Assembly: GCA_024638475.1 (NCBI GenBank)
Contig: JAHEKG010000003.1
Span: forward strand, 1-41,759
From: Rhodospirillales bacterium
GTDB lineage: Bacteria; Pseudomonadota; Gammaproteobacteria; Steroidobacterales; JAHEKG01
Length of the DNA stretch: 41,759 nucleotides
Direction of reading: 5' to 3'
Below are positions 19,531-27,277 of the stretch, one piece after another (positions within the stretch are counted from its first letter, which is position 1; each line of letters opens with the position of its first letter). A program made the position numbers and the translations under genes. The notes below the pieces were generated by a model. The model was given only the letters and a program-made list of their open reading frames with translations, did not search any database and had not been told where the DNA came from.

Positions 19531-19666
19531 GGGCTTTTCATACTCCTTTTCGGATGCTGATCCTAGGCCCAGGAATGCCTGAGCCCGGTCCGGCGGCAGT
19601 TCGAATTGCGCTGGTGGAACCGGCAGCCTATTCTGAGACCATAGCAAGCATCAAAAAAGGATGCCC

Positions 19667-20329
19667 ATGATTTATCCGTGGTTGCTCGCGGCGCATATCG
19701 TCGGTTTGGGCTATTGGTTGGGGTCCGAGCTGGTCATCAATTCGACCTACCGTTATGTGTGCTACCACGCGGAGATGCCGCTGGCTGATCGGACACGGTT
19801 GATGGCGCACGTTATGAACGTTGACCAGCATGTGCGCTATGCATTGGTGTTGCAGGCGAGCGTCGGTACCGTGCTGGCAGCGGAACTGGGGTACATCCCC
19901 GGCGGCCGCCCCCTGGTCATCGTGGTCGCCCTGATCGGCGTACTCTGGTTCGTTTTCGTCGAACTCGTGCATCGGCTTCGCCACCAGCCGGTGGGCAAGC
20001 GATTGGCCGCCATCGATCGCGGCTCGCGCTATGTGTTGATGGCCGCACTCATCCTAATTGCGCTCGGATTGCTCGGTGGGGCGTGGCCGACACCCGACTG
20101 GCTGCGCTGGAAACTCGCCTGTTTCGCGGGCGTCATTGCCTGCGGAGTGGGCATTCGCCTGGCGCTGCTTGGCCATTTCAGCACCTGGGCCATTATGGAG
20201 CGCGACGGGCCCACGGACGAAACCAATGCGATCATTCGTCAAACCTATGTCCGCGCTACCGCCATTCTGGTGTTGTTGTGGGTGTTTATCGCGGCGATCG
20301 CCGTACTCAGCGTGGCCAAGCCGGGTTGA
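19667..20329 (+). CDS. Six-helix membrane protein, CopD/DUF2269-like appearance
   Basis: Inner-membrane protein of 220 aa with six hydrophobic segments (about 2-21, 58-75, 80-98, 123-143, 149-168, 193-215). Histidines stand at helix positions (WLLAAHIVGLGYW, VDQHVRYALVL, LLGHFSTWA), an arrangement seen in CopD- or cytochrome-b-like proteins, so a heme- or metal-linked role is possible but unproven. I prefer the ATG at 19667, since AAGGA then lies 5 nt upstream; the first ATG (19661) would directly abut the Shine-Dalgarno. It is 26 nt before the SnoaL-DUF1838 gene and likely in one operon with it. It could pass electrons to the exported flavoenzymes nearby; this is inference. Confidence 0.78.
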   Translation: MIYPWLLAAHIVGLGYWLGSELVINSTYRYVCYHAEMPLADRTRLMAHVMNVDQHVRYALVLQASVGTVLAAELGYIPGGRPLVIVVALIGVLWFVFVELVHRLRHQPVGKRLAAIDRGSRYVLMAALILIALGLLGGAWPTPDWLRWKLACFAGVIACGVGIRLALLGHFSTWAIMERDGPTDETNAIIRQTYVRATAILVLLWVFIAAIAVLSVAKPG

Positions 20330-20355
20330 GTTGCCTCATTGATCGGGAGAGTAGG

Positions 20356-21615
20356 ATGCGTTTGAAAAGCCTGTGTTGCGCGGTGGGGATCATTGCTGCG
20401 AGCCCACTTCTGGCCGGTGCCGAAACGGTCTTCGAAGGACCACAAGCGGACATCGATGCAATTCTGGCGGTATTCGCGGAGTGGGAACGCGCGCGGAATG
20501 CCGGCGACGTTGATGCCGTCGTCGCCGTTCACCACCCCGACATGCGCATCATGACGCGAGACCGTGCAATCCTCGAAGGTCACGCGGGCGTGCGCACCTT
20601 TTATGCCGAGAACTATGCCGTGCAATCTAACCGCCAGTTACTGGGGTCGGTCTCCGAGCTGCGCGTATTGGGTGATGTGGGCATCGTCATCGGGCGGTTC
20701 TTGGTCCTCGACGCCGAAAATAACATTGAGGACCCGGGTTATTACTTAATCATGTTGCGCAAGAACGCCCAGGGCGAATGGAAGATCTATCGCGACATCG
20801 ATACGCCGAGCCCCGATGGGCTCGCACTCAAACCGCCGGCACCGGCGCCGGCAACACGGATATCATCTCGGTCTTCTGCGCCCGCGGACTTTCGGGCCTG
20901 GGTGGATGCGCGGGCGGGCACGGGGGCGCCCGTTCACTGGGTCGCCGAAGGGGGCGTGTACGCGTACCCATCGGGTAAGAAACTGTTCGGTCTCGTTGGT
21001 TTCGACAGCTCCACCGTGATCTGGCCGGCCGACCTTGACGACGGTGTTTTGCATTTGACCCGCAAGACGTTTACCTACACCGATCCCGTCAGCGGCGAGA
21101 TTCTTACCGAGTATCGAAGTAAGACCGTCGAACCGATTGCCTACCCCTACCAGTTGATTACCTACCGCCTGGAAGACGGCACGATCCATGGCGATGTGGA
21201 GCAGGGCGTTGCCCCCCAGGTGCAGATTATCAAGTCTGCGGATGGTTTGCGCCTGCGGTCCATCGGCGACGACACCCTTGCGGTGACGGCGTCCGTGTTT
21301 CTGGACATTCCTTTGCCGGGCGGGAAGCGCCTCGATGCATGGGAAAACTATGACTTCTTCATTCATGACCGGGGGAGCGTTCAGCAACCCTACCAACTGA
21401 GTTGGCAGCGGTACGGCGACCTGCCGCAATGGGCGGGCGGCGGCAAGGGGATTTATCAGCTGTTGTCCTGGCGGGTCGAAAGCGCCGAGGATTTTCCGCC
21501 GAAGCTGCTGGCCTGGGCCCGTGAGCATGCATCCTTTTGGCTCAAGCCGCCGGCGAGTCTCGCGGAGATTCGAGCATTACAAGCGGGGACGGCCAGCGCC
21601 TGTGAGGGGTGTTGA
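20356..21615 (+). CDS. Exported SnoaL-like/DUF1838 fusion protein
   Basis: A 419-aa exported protein. A Sec signal (LCCAVGIIAASPLLAGAE) is followed by an NTF2-fold, SnoaL/DUF4440-like domain (about 25-155: IDAILAVFAEWERARNAGD, then EWKIYRDIDTPS), a Pro/Ala linker, and a DUF1838 domain (about 173-390: DFRAWVDARAGTGAPVHW, YTDPVSGEIL, PYQLSWQRYG). The extreme C-terminus is ACEGC, two cysteines that could form a disulfide or bind a metal. The start at ATG 20356 (GGGAGA upstream) replaces the track start at 20083, which lies inside the membrane-protein gene. A second DUF1838 gene lies at 27278. DUF1838 has no known function; here it is always near flavin amine oxidases and CpcT-like proteins. Confidence 0.85.
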   Translation: MRLKSLCCAVGIIAASPLLAGAETVFEGPQADIDAILAVFAEWERARNAGDVDAVVAVHHPDMRIMTRDRAILEGHAGVRTFYAENYAVQSNRQLLGSVSELRVLGDVGIVIGRFLVLDAENNIEDPGYYLIMLRKNAQGEWKIYRDIDTPSPDGLALKPPAPAPATRISSRSSAPADFRAWVDARAGTGAPVHWVAEGGVYAYPSGKKLFGLVGFDSSTVIWPADLDDGVLHLTRKTFTYTDPVSGEILTEYRSKTVEPIAYPYQLITYRLEDGTIHGDVEQGVAPQVQIIKSADGLRLRSIGDDTLAVTASVFLDIPLPGGKRLDAWENYDFFIHDRGSVQQPYQLSWQRYGDLPQWAGGGKGIYQLLSWRVESAEDFPPKLLAWAREHASFWLKPPASLAEIRALQAGTASACEGC

Positions 21616-21644
21616 GGGAGCTTAGTCCGGCTCGCTTCTCGCGA

Positions 21645-23087
21645 CTACGCTAAGAGAATATCGAGCGCAGCCCGTTCTCCTGACTCGAACGCGCCTTCCA
21701 TGCCGCGTTCCAGCAAGGCCGTGTGCTCGCCGCAAAAGTGCACTGCGCCGTGGGGTTCGCGCATGTGGTTGGCGAATGCGGTGATCTGCCCCGGGCGCCA
21801 GAAAACCCAGTCCCCCGCGCCATGGGGTTCCCGGTAACAGCTTTGTACGAGGATCGGTTCGAGGGCGCCGATGGTCGAAGGCCGAACGGCATTGATGGCC
21901 TTGGTCGTAAACTCGGCGATTTGAGCGTCGCTCATGAATTCATATTTGAAAGTTTCGTTGCCGTTGACGAACGCGATGGCGCTCGAAGCAGAACCGCCAG
22001 GACCACGGTTTAGGGTCGTAAACCGCTCAATGGGGCTGTCGGTCCACATTCCCGGTGGTAGTCCATCCGCTTGGCCGTAGTTTTTCTTTAAATTGTAATG
22101 AACTTGAATCGACAGCCCATAATCGATCTCCGCGATGGCCCCGGCGAGCGGGCCCTTGATCCGGGGCTCGAAAATGATTTGGCGAAGCAGCGGCATGGGA
22201 ATGCTGCAGACAACGAAGTCGGCTTCGTAGCGGCTATGGTCGGTGCAATGCACGGTAACGCGAGCGTCTTTTTGTTCAATCGCATAGACCGTCTTGCCCA
22301 TTTGCACAGGCTGTCCAAGGCTCGCCGCCATGGCGGCAGGCATTCGTGAGTTGCCGCCGGCGACTTGTTGTGAAAGGGGAGCGCCTGCGTCGGCTCCCAA
22401 AGTCTGACTGCGATTGAATCCACCCACATGGTAGCGGCGCAACTCATGCAAGGCGGATGTGTTGTCGATGTGATCGGTATGAATCACAACGTTCATTAAA
22501 CGGATCGTTTCCTCGTTATAGCCACGATTGCGTAGGTAGGTGGAATGCGGAATATCGTATTGCTGAAAGCGGGGTTCTACCCAGGCTTCCAGCGGCTCTC
22601 CCTCCAGGGGGTTATCCCGGTTACTTAACGTTGCCAGGAAAAGGTTCGGGAGGAGTTCGCGGTCGTCGCCACTCAAAGGGTTGAGGGGATGATCCGGCCA
22701 TTCCTTGGCGAGGATGTTTTGACCCTTAATTTGAAACATCCACTCGCCCGGTGGCCCCAACCGGTTCGGTGATACCAAGTCGAGATTCAAGCGCCTAGCG
22801 GTATCGATCATGCGAGCGTAATTGCCGCCTATGAGCTCACCGCCGGCTTCCGGATTGCCGGGGACATCCATCAATGTGTAAACGCGGCCACCGATGCGGC
22901 GGCGGCCTTCGAGGACCTGTACCCTTGCGCCCTCGGCTTCGAGCAGCATGGCCGCGTAAAGACCGGAGAGCCCGGCGCCGATCACCAACACGTCGGCCTG
23001 CTCGGCCGCGCGGCCGGGAATCGCGGCGCTTGCCGCGGCCAGTGTAGCCGTCGTTAGAAACTGCCTGCGGCGCATGCCGGTTGTCAT
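21645..23087 (-). CDS. Tat-exported flavin monoamine oxidase family protein (copy 1)
   Basis: A 480-aa FAD-dependent oxidase of the amine oxidase family. The Tat signal is RRRQFLTTATLAAA. The FAD dinucleotide motif is VLVIGAGLSGLYAAMLLEAEG (first 20 residues suffice), then RRRIGGRVYTL; the C-terminal FAD-binding part is HFCGEHTALLERGMEGAFES. Substrate is unknown; the family includes monoamine oxidases, L-amino-acid oxidases and polyamine oxidases. It is a clear paralogue of the gene at 29220: both share EWPDHPLNP, GMEGA-x-ESGERAAL and the export signal. It lies 19 nt downstream of the Tat-type flavoprotein at 23107 in the same orientation, so the two are co-transcribed. An alternative start is 12 nt downstream. 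Confidence 0.9.
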   Translation of the reverse strand: MTTGMRRRQFLTTATLAAASAAIPGRAAEQADVLVIGAGLSGLYAAMLLEAEGARVQVLEGRRRIGGRVYTLMDVPGNPEAGGELIGGNYARMIDTARRLNLDLVSPNRLGPPGEWMFQIKGQNILAKEWPDHPLNPLSGDDRELLPNLFLATLSNRDNPLEGEPLEAWVEPRFQQYDIPHSTYLRNRGYNEETIRLMNVVIHTDHIDNTSALHELRRYHVGGFNRSQTLGADAGAPLSQQVAGGNSRMPAAMAASLGQPVQMGKTVYAIEQKDARVTVHCTDHSRYEADFVVCSIPMPLLRQIIFEPRIKGPLAGAIAEIDYGLSIQVHYNLKKNYGQADGLPPGMWTDSPIERFTTLNRGPGGSASSAIAFVNGNETFKYEFMSDAQIAEFTTKAINAVRPSTIGALEPILVQSCYREPHGAGDWVFWRPGQITAFANHMREPHGAVHFCGEHTALLERGMEGAFESGERAALDILLA

Positions 23088-23106
23088 TCCAGGATCTAGC
23101 CGAAGT

Positions 23107-24657
23107 TTAAGTAGGGAACTTCAGCATGGATTGACCCAGTAATCGGCCGAGAGTCAGCGCGGGCGTCACCATCATCCCGCCACAGTAAGAGCGACCCATG
23201 AACGCGCCGGTACCGAGCAATTCGCCCGCGGCATACAGCCCCTCGATCGGTGTCTTGTCGGCGCGGATGACCCGCAGTTGTTTGTCGACCGCAAGCCCGG
23301 CATAAGTCGTGAGCAACCAGCTTTGCAACTGGATAGCGTAGTAAGGCGGCTTGGCGATCGGTAAGGGCATGTGCTTGCGGCCCAGGGCATCCTTTCCACT
23401 TTGCTGGCCTTTGTTGTAACTTGCGACGGTTTTCTCGAGGCCTCGCGGATGAATCCTGGCCGCTTTTGCCAGTCCCGCTAGGGAATCCGCGCGGAAGAAG
23501 GCAGGGAACGGTGTGTCGAAAGCCTCATCGAGATCAAAGGGACCGCCGAAGCCGCCGGCGACCAATTTGGGCGCCTGCTTACGGATGGCGTCGTCGAAGA
23601 CGACCCAGCAACGCTCTTCTGGCAGGTCGAGTAACGCATGCTCGTAGGCGTCGTGGCTGGGAATATCTTCCCGCAGGAAACGTTTGCCATCGACATCCAC
23701 TAAAATTTCCCAGGGCGGCCGGTTGGGGGGGAAGTGCCGGGCATTGGCGATCATGCGGCTAGGATAGTTGTCGTCCATCATGATGCCGCCGAACAGGGGC
23801 AGGTGATGCTCGCCCCCGCGCACGTAGCCGCCCGCCGCCAGGCCGAGGGTGATGCCGGCGCCCTGGCTGTATTCGTAAGAAACGTCCGCGTAGTCTTTGG
23901 CGCCCTCCAATTCCTCGAACATCTCGGGATTGGAAGCGTAGCCGCCGCAGGTGAGCAAAACGTTGTGGCCGCCGTGGCGGCTGACTTCACCATCCAGGTT
24001 TCGGCTGACGACGCCCGTCACCGTCCCATTCTCATCTTGGAGGAGGTCCGTGACCTCGGTGCTCAACGCCAGGGCCACCCGGCCGCTATCGATCTCCGGT
24101 TGCAGCTGCGTTTCCAAGATCCTGAGGATGGAACGACCCTGTTGTTGGCCCCAGGCGTAGCGCGCGTGGCTGTAAGGTTCGTGGGTGGTCCCGGTGATGG
24201 GGTGGTGGGGATAGACATCCAGTCCGCGATCCATTAGCCAGTCGAAAGTCTCCGCGGCGTTGAAGACGGCCAGGTGCACCAGGTCCGGATCGGCAGTGTT
24301 TTTGCTGATCCGCATGACGTCGTCGTAGTGAGACTGAGGCGAGTCCTTGATGCCCTTACTTTTTTGCAGCTGAGTACCGGCGGCGCTCATTTGTCCTGAG
24401 GAAAGATGCAACGTACCCCCCAGAATGCCGGCAGCCTCGATGATCAGGACGCGGGCGCCCCGTTGCGCCGCGAATAGCGCTGCGGGCAGGCCGGCGTTGC
24501 CACCGCCGACGACGATCAAGTCCCACTCGTCGTGCGCCGCGGCGTGTCCGCGTCGCGGCAGCCCCAGCGCCGCCGTTGCTGCGCCGATTAACGACAGAAA
24601 ATGCCGTCTATCGACGCTGGATCGCACAGCCGTACTGAGTTTGGATGCCAGTTTCAT
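23107..24657 (-). CDS. Tat-exported FAD-binding protein, fumarate-reductase/KSTD-like
   Basis: A 516-aa flavoprotein of the FAD_binding_2 family, related to soluble fumarate reductases, urocanate reductase and 3-ketosteroid dehydrogenases. It has a Tat signal DRRHFLSLIGAATAALG, the FAD motif LIVVGGGNAGLPAALFAAQRG, GGTLHLSSGQM in the substrate cap entry, and the C-terminal GRSYCGGMMVTPALTLGR. There is no heme c motif and no FMN-attachment domain, so the electron partner must be separate. The ATG at 24657 (AAGGG upstream) begins the Tat signal; the track start adds 46 unrelated residues. The reaction is not assigned: alkene reduction or 1,2-dehydrogenation of a small molecule are both possible. 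First gene of a two-gene unit with the amine oxidase. Confidence 0.88.
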   Translation of the reverse strand: MKLASKLSTAVRSSVDRRHFLSLIGAATAALGLPRRGHAAAHDEWDLIVVGGGNAGLPAALFAAQRGARVLIIEAAGILGGTLHLSSGQMSAAGTQLQKSKGIKDSPQSHYDDVMRISKNTADPDLVHLAVFNAAETFDWLMDRGLDVYPHHPITGTTHEPYSHARYAWGQQQGRSILRILETQLQPEIDSGRVALALSTEVTDLLQDENGTVTGVVSRNLDGEVSRHGGHNVLLTCGGYASNPEMFEELEGAKDYADVSYEYSQGAGITLGLAAGGYVRGGEHHLPLFGGIMMDDNYPSRMIANARHFPPNRPPWEILVDVDGKRFLREDIPSHDAYEHALLDLPEERCWVVFDDAIRKQAPKLVAGGFGGPFDLDEAFDTPFPAFFRADSLAGLAKAARIHPRGLEKTVASYNKGQQSGKDALGRKHMPLPIAKPPYYAIQLQSWLLTTYAGLAVDKQLRVIRADKTPIEGLYAAGELLGTGAFMGRSYCGGMMVTPALTLGRLLGQSMLKFPT

Positions 24658-24795
24658 GTTTCTGCCCTTGGTTACTTCCGCATGGAAACCGTAATCCCTA
24701 ACCTGCCGCGACGCAATAGATTTAGCCCAGGCTTCCTGGCGGAATGGGCCTGCCGTAGCGCTTTTGATCGGCGTGCTAAGGTCAGGGCTATTCAT

Positions 24796-24802
24796 TGAAT
24801 CA
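24796..24802 (+). promoter_or_regulatory. Operator-like TGAATCA site before CpcT-DUF1330 gene
   Basis: TGAATCA lies 20 nt before the ATG at 24822, in the 164-nt divergent gap between the flavoprotein and CpcT-like genes. It is followed by AGTCAAA, as is the site at 30753. The same heptamer class (TGRATCA) is found in the two other promoter gaps of this cluster. Confidence 0.4.
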
Positions 24803-24821
24803 TTCAGTCAAAGGAGCGCCG

Positions 24822-25763
24822 ATGGCACGTATCACGGTTGCGGTGTGGATATCGCTCTTGGCCGGGCCGGCGTTCAGCTCGGCACTGCTCGATGACTACA
24901 TGGCGCAACGCACCGGTAGTTTTAGCTCGGCGGCGCAGGCCGCTGTGGATGCCCGCTACGATGTCGCCGTTTGGCACATCGTGGAGATTTGGCCCGGCGA
25001 TGATAATGAGCGCTGGCTTTATGTCGAGGCTTGGCTAAAAGACGCCGAGGCGCCCTACATGCAGCGGGTCTCCTCCGTAACCGACACGGATGACGGTACG
25101 CTGTTGGCGCGGCGATTCCTTATTGAAGACGCCCGCGCGTTTCTCGATGCGAACCGAAACCCGGCGGCGATGCCGGATCGAGCGGGCGTCGGCCTCGACG
25201 AACTCGAGGGTTGCGAGGCCGTACTGACCCGCGCCGGCAAGGGACGGTTCGAGGGCGGCACGGTGGGAAATCGTTGCGGCAACACCTACAAAGGCGCCAG
25301 TTACGCGATCTCCCGTGCGGTCTTGACCGAGGAGGGCATGACGAACTGGGACCGCGGTTTCAACGCCGCCGGCGAGCAGGTTTGGGGCCCGGCATTCGGC
25401 GGCTACCAATTCAAGCGGCTCGGCGCTGATGATGAATGTACCGAGCCCGTGCGGATGCTCGTTTTCGGCGAACTGTTCGATCGAGCCAAGCTAGGGGCTT
25501 ACGGGCGGGCGCTGGCCGAGTCGGGTTTGTATCCGCAGGTGGGTGGTTACTACGAGGCCGTGACCCCCGTGTTGGCGGTGTTCGAAGGCAATCCACCGGA
25601 CAACCGCGCGGTCATCATCGCACGCTTCCCCTGCCTGCAGGCGGCTAAGGACTTTTGGTATTCGGATACCTACCAAGAGATTCGACCCCTCCGCAAAGAT
25701 GCCGCCGAATTCGAAGTGATCGTGCTCAAAGCGCCGCCGCTGCCAGTCTACCTAGAGGACTAA
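24822..25763 (+). CDS. Exported CpcT/CpeT-like protein fused to a DUF1330-like domain
   Basis: A 313-aa exported protein. After a Sec signal (ITVAVWISLLAGPAFSSA), residues about 22-200 follow the CpcT/CpeT pattern: YMAQRTGSFSSAAQA, WLYVEAWL, APYMQRV, LEGCEAVL, GRFEGGTVGNRCGN and VWGPAFGGYQFKRL. Residues about 210-303 read like DUF1330: LVFGELFDRAKLGAYGRAL, GGYYEAVTP, ARFPCLQAAKDFWYSDTYQ. CpcT/CpeT proteins attach phycobilins to cysteines in cyanobacteria and have a lipocalin-like barrel; no phycobiliprotein is present here. The ATG at 24822 has AAGGAG at 5-nt spacing. It is 8 nt upstream of the haloalkane dehalogenase remnant. The domain fusion is unusual. Role unknown; ligand binding or modification in the periplasm is plausible. 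Confidence 0.8.
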   Translation: MARITVAVWISLLAGPAFSSALLDDYMAQRTGSFSSAAQAAVDARYDVAVWHIVEIWPGDDNERWLYVEAWLKDAEAPYMQRVSSVTDTDDGTLLARRFLIEDARAFLDANRNPAAMPDRAGVGLDELEGCEAVLTRAGKGRFEGGTVGNRCGNTYKGASYAISRAVLTEEGMTNWDRGFNAAGEQVWGPAFGGYQFKRLGADDECTEPVRMLVFGELFDRAKLGAYGRALAESGLYPQVGGYYEAVTPVLAVFEGNPPDNRAVIIARFPCLQAAKDFWYSDTYQEIRPLRKDAAEFEVIVLKAPPLPVYLED

Positions 25764-25771
25764 TCCAGACG

Positions 25772-26287
25772 ATGAGCCCAAAACCGATATCCGCCGAATT
25801 TCCCTTCGAGCCCGAGTATTTGGAAATCGATGGCGTCAAGATTCGCTATATCGACGAAGGGCAAGGCGACCCGGTGCTCTTCATGCACGGTAATTCCACC
25901 TGGTCCTACATGTGGCGCAACATTATTCCTTATCTGTCAGGCAAGTCGCGCTGCATCGCCTTCGATCTCGTCGGCCACGGCTATTCCGACAAGCCGGATA
26001 TCGACTATCGCTACGTGACCCATTATCGCTACGTGACCCATTATCGCTACGTGACCCATTATCGCTACGTGACCCATTATCGCTACGTAGAAAAATTCTT
26101 GGATACCCTGGCGCTCGAGAATCTTACAATGGTGTTACATGATTGGGGAGGCGGGCTCGGATTCAAACTTACGTCTCACCGTCAGAGATACGGCCGAGTT
26201 TCCGTCAGGGGCTTCAGCGAGCAATGCACCTGGAGCCAGTGCAGGTTAATCCCCATCCGTGGAGTCTCCGGCGCACTCCACGCGTAA
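25772..26287 (+). pseudogene. Truncated haloalkane dehalogenase-like gene with repeat expansion
   Basis: The first about 140 codons match the N-terminal half of haloalkane dehalogenases: FMHGNSTWSYMWRNIIPYL, AFDLVGHGYSDKPDI, and the nucleophile elbow VLHDWGGGLGF. After GFKL the similarity stops, and the open frame continues only through the antisense end of the CpcT-like gene at 26182. The normal protein is about 290-310 aa, so the cap domain and the catalytic His are missing and the product cannot be active. Within the remnant, an 18-bp unit encoding YRYVTH is present four times plus a partial copy; family members have one such segment. It begins 8 nt after the CpcT-DUF1330 gene, so it was once part of that operon. 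A deletion joining it to the converging gene is the simplest history. Confidence 0.85.
26006..26088 (+). repeat. 18-bp tandem repeat, 4.6 copies, in coding frame
   Basis: TATCGCTACGTGACCCAT is repeated four times without change (26006-26077) and followed by an 11-bp partial copy (26078-26088). It encodes YRYVTH x4 then YRYV-EK. The unit is a multiple of three, so the frame is kept. Identity between copies suggests recent expansion by replication slippage, seeded by the natural near-duplicate YRYVTH-YRYVEK. Confidence 0.97.
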
Positions 26288-27186
26288 GCAATATTAGTTT
26301 GTTCGCCGGCGGTGCCTTGGTCGATATACATGACGAACGAGTCGTTCGTGAAGGTCACGGGGTTGTTGTTCATTGCCCAGCGCACATTGCGAATGCGCAC
26401 GGCCAGCTCGCGGTTGGGATTCTCGGCGGTGGGTGCGGTGACCCGGGCGATGCCACCTTGGTCCGAAACGCGCAGCGCCGCGTGACGGCTTACTTTGCCG
26501 CCTTCGTCCAGCGTCATTGAGCAGGTGAAAAACCGTGCGCGGTTTTGCTGGTGCAGTACTACGGGCTCGGAATTGACTTGCACATCGTCGGCAAGTCGGC
26601 GGATAACGTCCCCCTTCCATAGGGCGCGGTCGCCCAGCATCATCTGGTAGTCGGCATATACCTGTTCTCCCTCTGACTCATACACACAGGCTTTGGGTTT
26701 CATCAGGCCATGAAAGCCGCCGACGACCCGGCGCCAAAACAGGTCGCATTGGGGCAGATTAGTGAGCTGGTCGGGCGCTAGGTTGTCCAGCAGCGAGAGG
26801 TCCTCGTGGGCGTTTAGGTAGGGGGCGCGGCCGGCGCTTGGGAGGGCGTGTAGTTTCATACGGATGGCCTGCTCCCGTTCGTCGGTATGGAAGCTATAGA
26901 TCCGTGGATGCCAGCGATCTTGTTCGTACCAATAATCCAGAATGAAGAACGCATGTTCGCCGAAACGGTCGTTGGGAATGCGCCGGACCTCCGAACGAAC
27001 CCGCTGATGGCGTTGCTTGGAATCCAAGTCGAGGCGCTCGTCGAAGTAGACTTGTTCCACATTGTCGTAGCTGCCCGGGAAGAGCTCGGCGATGATCATT
27101 AACTCCCGCTGCAATGGGTCCTGGTCTTGAGCGAACGCTTGGCCGACCGCGACTGCGCCGAAAGATAATGCCAGTAGAATCTTCAT
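26182..27186 (-). CDS. Exported CpcT/CpeT-like protein with extra C-terminal domain (copy 2)
   Basis: A 334-aa exported protein with a Sec signal (MKILLALSFGAVAVGQAFAQ). Residues about 25-215 show the CpcT/CpeT pattern: LFPGSYDNVEQVYFD, WHPRIYSFH, IRMKLHALP, LPQCDLFWRR, GFHGLMKPKACVYE and DYQMMLGDRALW. Residues about 217-325 form a second domain shared with the copy at 28179: ARFFTCSM, VSDQGG, RELAVRIRN, SFVMYIDQG, YAWSAPETPRMGINLHWL. I do not know this domain. Its 3' end meets the truncated dehalogenase gene, so the last few codons may have been altered by the deletion that formed the junction. Divergent from the DUF1838 gene at 27278. Ligand and role are unknown. Confidence 0.82.
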   Translation of the reverse strand: MKILLALSFGAVAVGQAFAQDQDPLQRELMIIAELFPGSYDNVEQVYFDERLDLDSKQRHQRVRSEVRRIPNDRFGEHAFFILDYWYEQDRWHPRIYSFHTDEREQAIRMKLHALPSAGRAPYLNAHEDLSLLDNLAPDQLTNLPQCDLFWRRVVGGFHGLMKPKACVYESEGEQVYADYQMMLGDRALWKGDVIRRLADDVQVNSEPVVLHQQNRARFFTCSMTLDEGGKVSRHAALRVSDQGGIARVTAPTAENPNRELAVRIRNVRWAMNNNPVTFTNDSFVMYIDQGTAGEQTNIAYAWSAPETPRMGINLHWLQVHCSLKPLTETRPYL

Positions 27187-27220
27187 TGTTTTCTGCCGAA
27201 TCCGAGGGGCTAAGCGCCAG

Positions 27221-27235
27221 ATTATGGATCATAAT
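27221..27235 (+). promoter_or_regulatory. Palindromic operator candidate in the CpcT2/DUF1838 divergent gap
   Basis: ATTATGGATCATAAT is a near-perfect inverted repeat (six of seven arm positions pair) that contains TGGATCA at 27225-27231. It lies between the divergent CpcT-like and DUF1838 genes, 35 nt from one start and 43 nt from the other, a suitable place for a shared TetR-type operator. AT-rich palindromes stand out in this GC-rich sequence. Confidence 0.5.
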
Positions 27236-27277
27236 GACGAGAGTGGGGACCGCAATCACCGAAACCAGGAGCCTACG

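Noticed and set aside
23107-24657. Respiratory fumarate reductase or SdhA
   Set aside because: There is no iron-sulfur or membrane anchor subunit, no heme domain, and the protein is Tat-exported alone, so only a general FAD_binding_2 call is supported.
26006-26088. CRISPR-like repeat array
   Set aside because: Units are directly adjacent with no spacers and continue the reading frame of a dehalogenase gene, so this is a coding tandem repeat.
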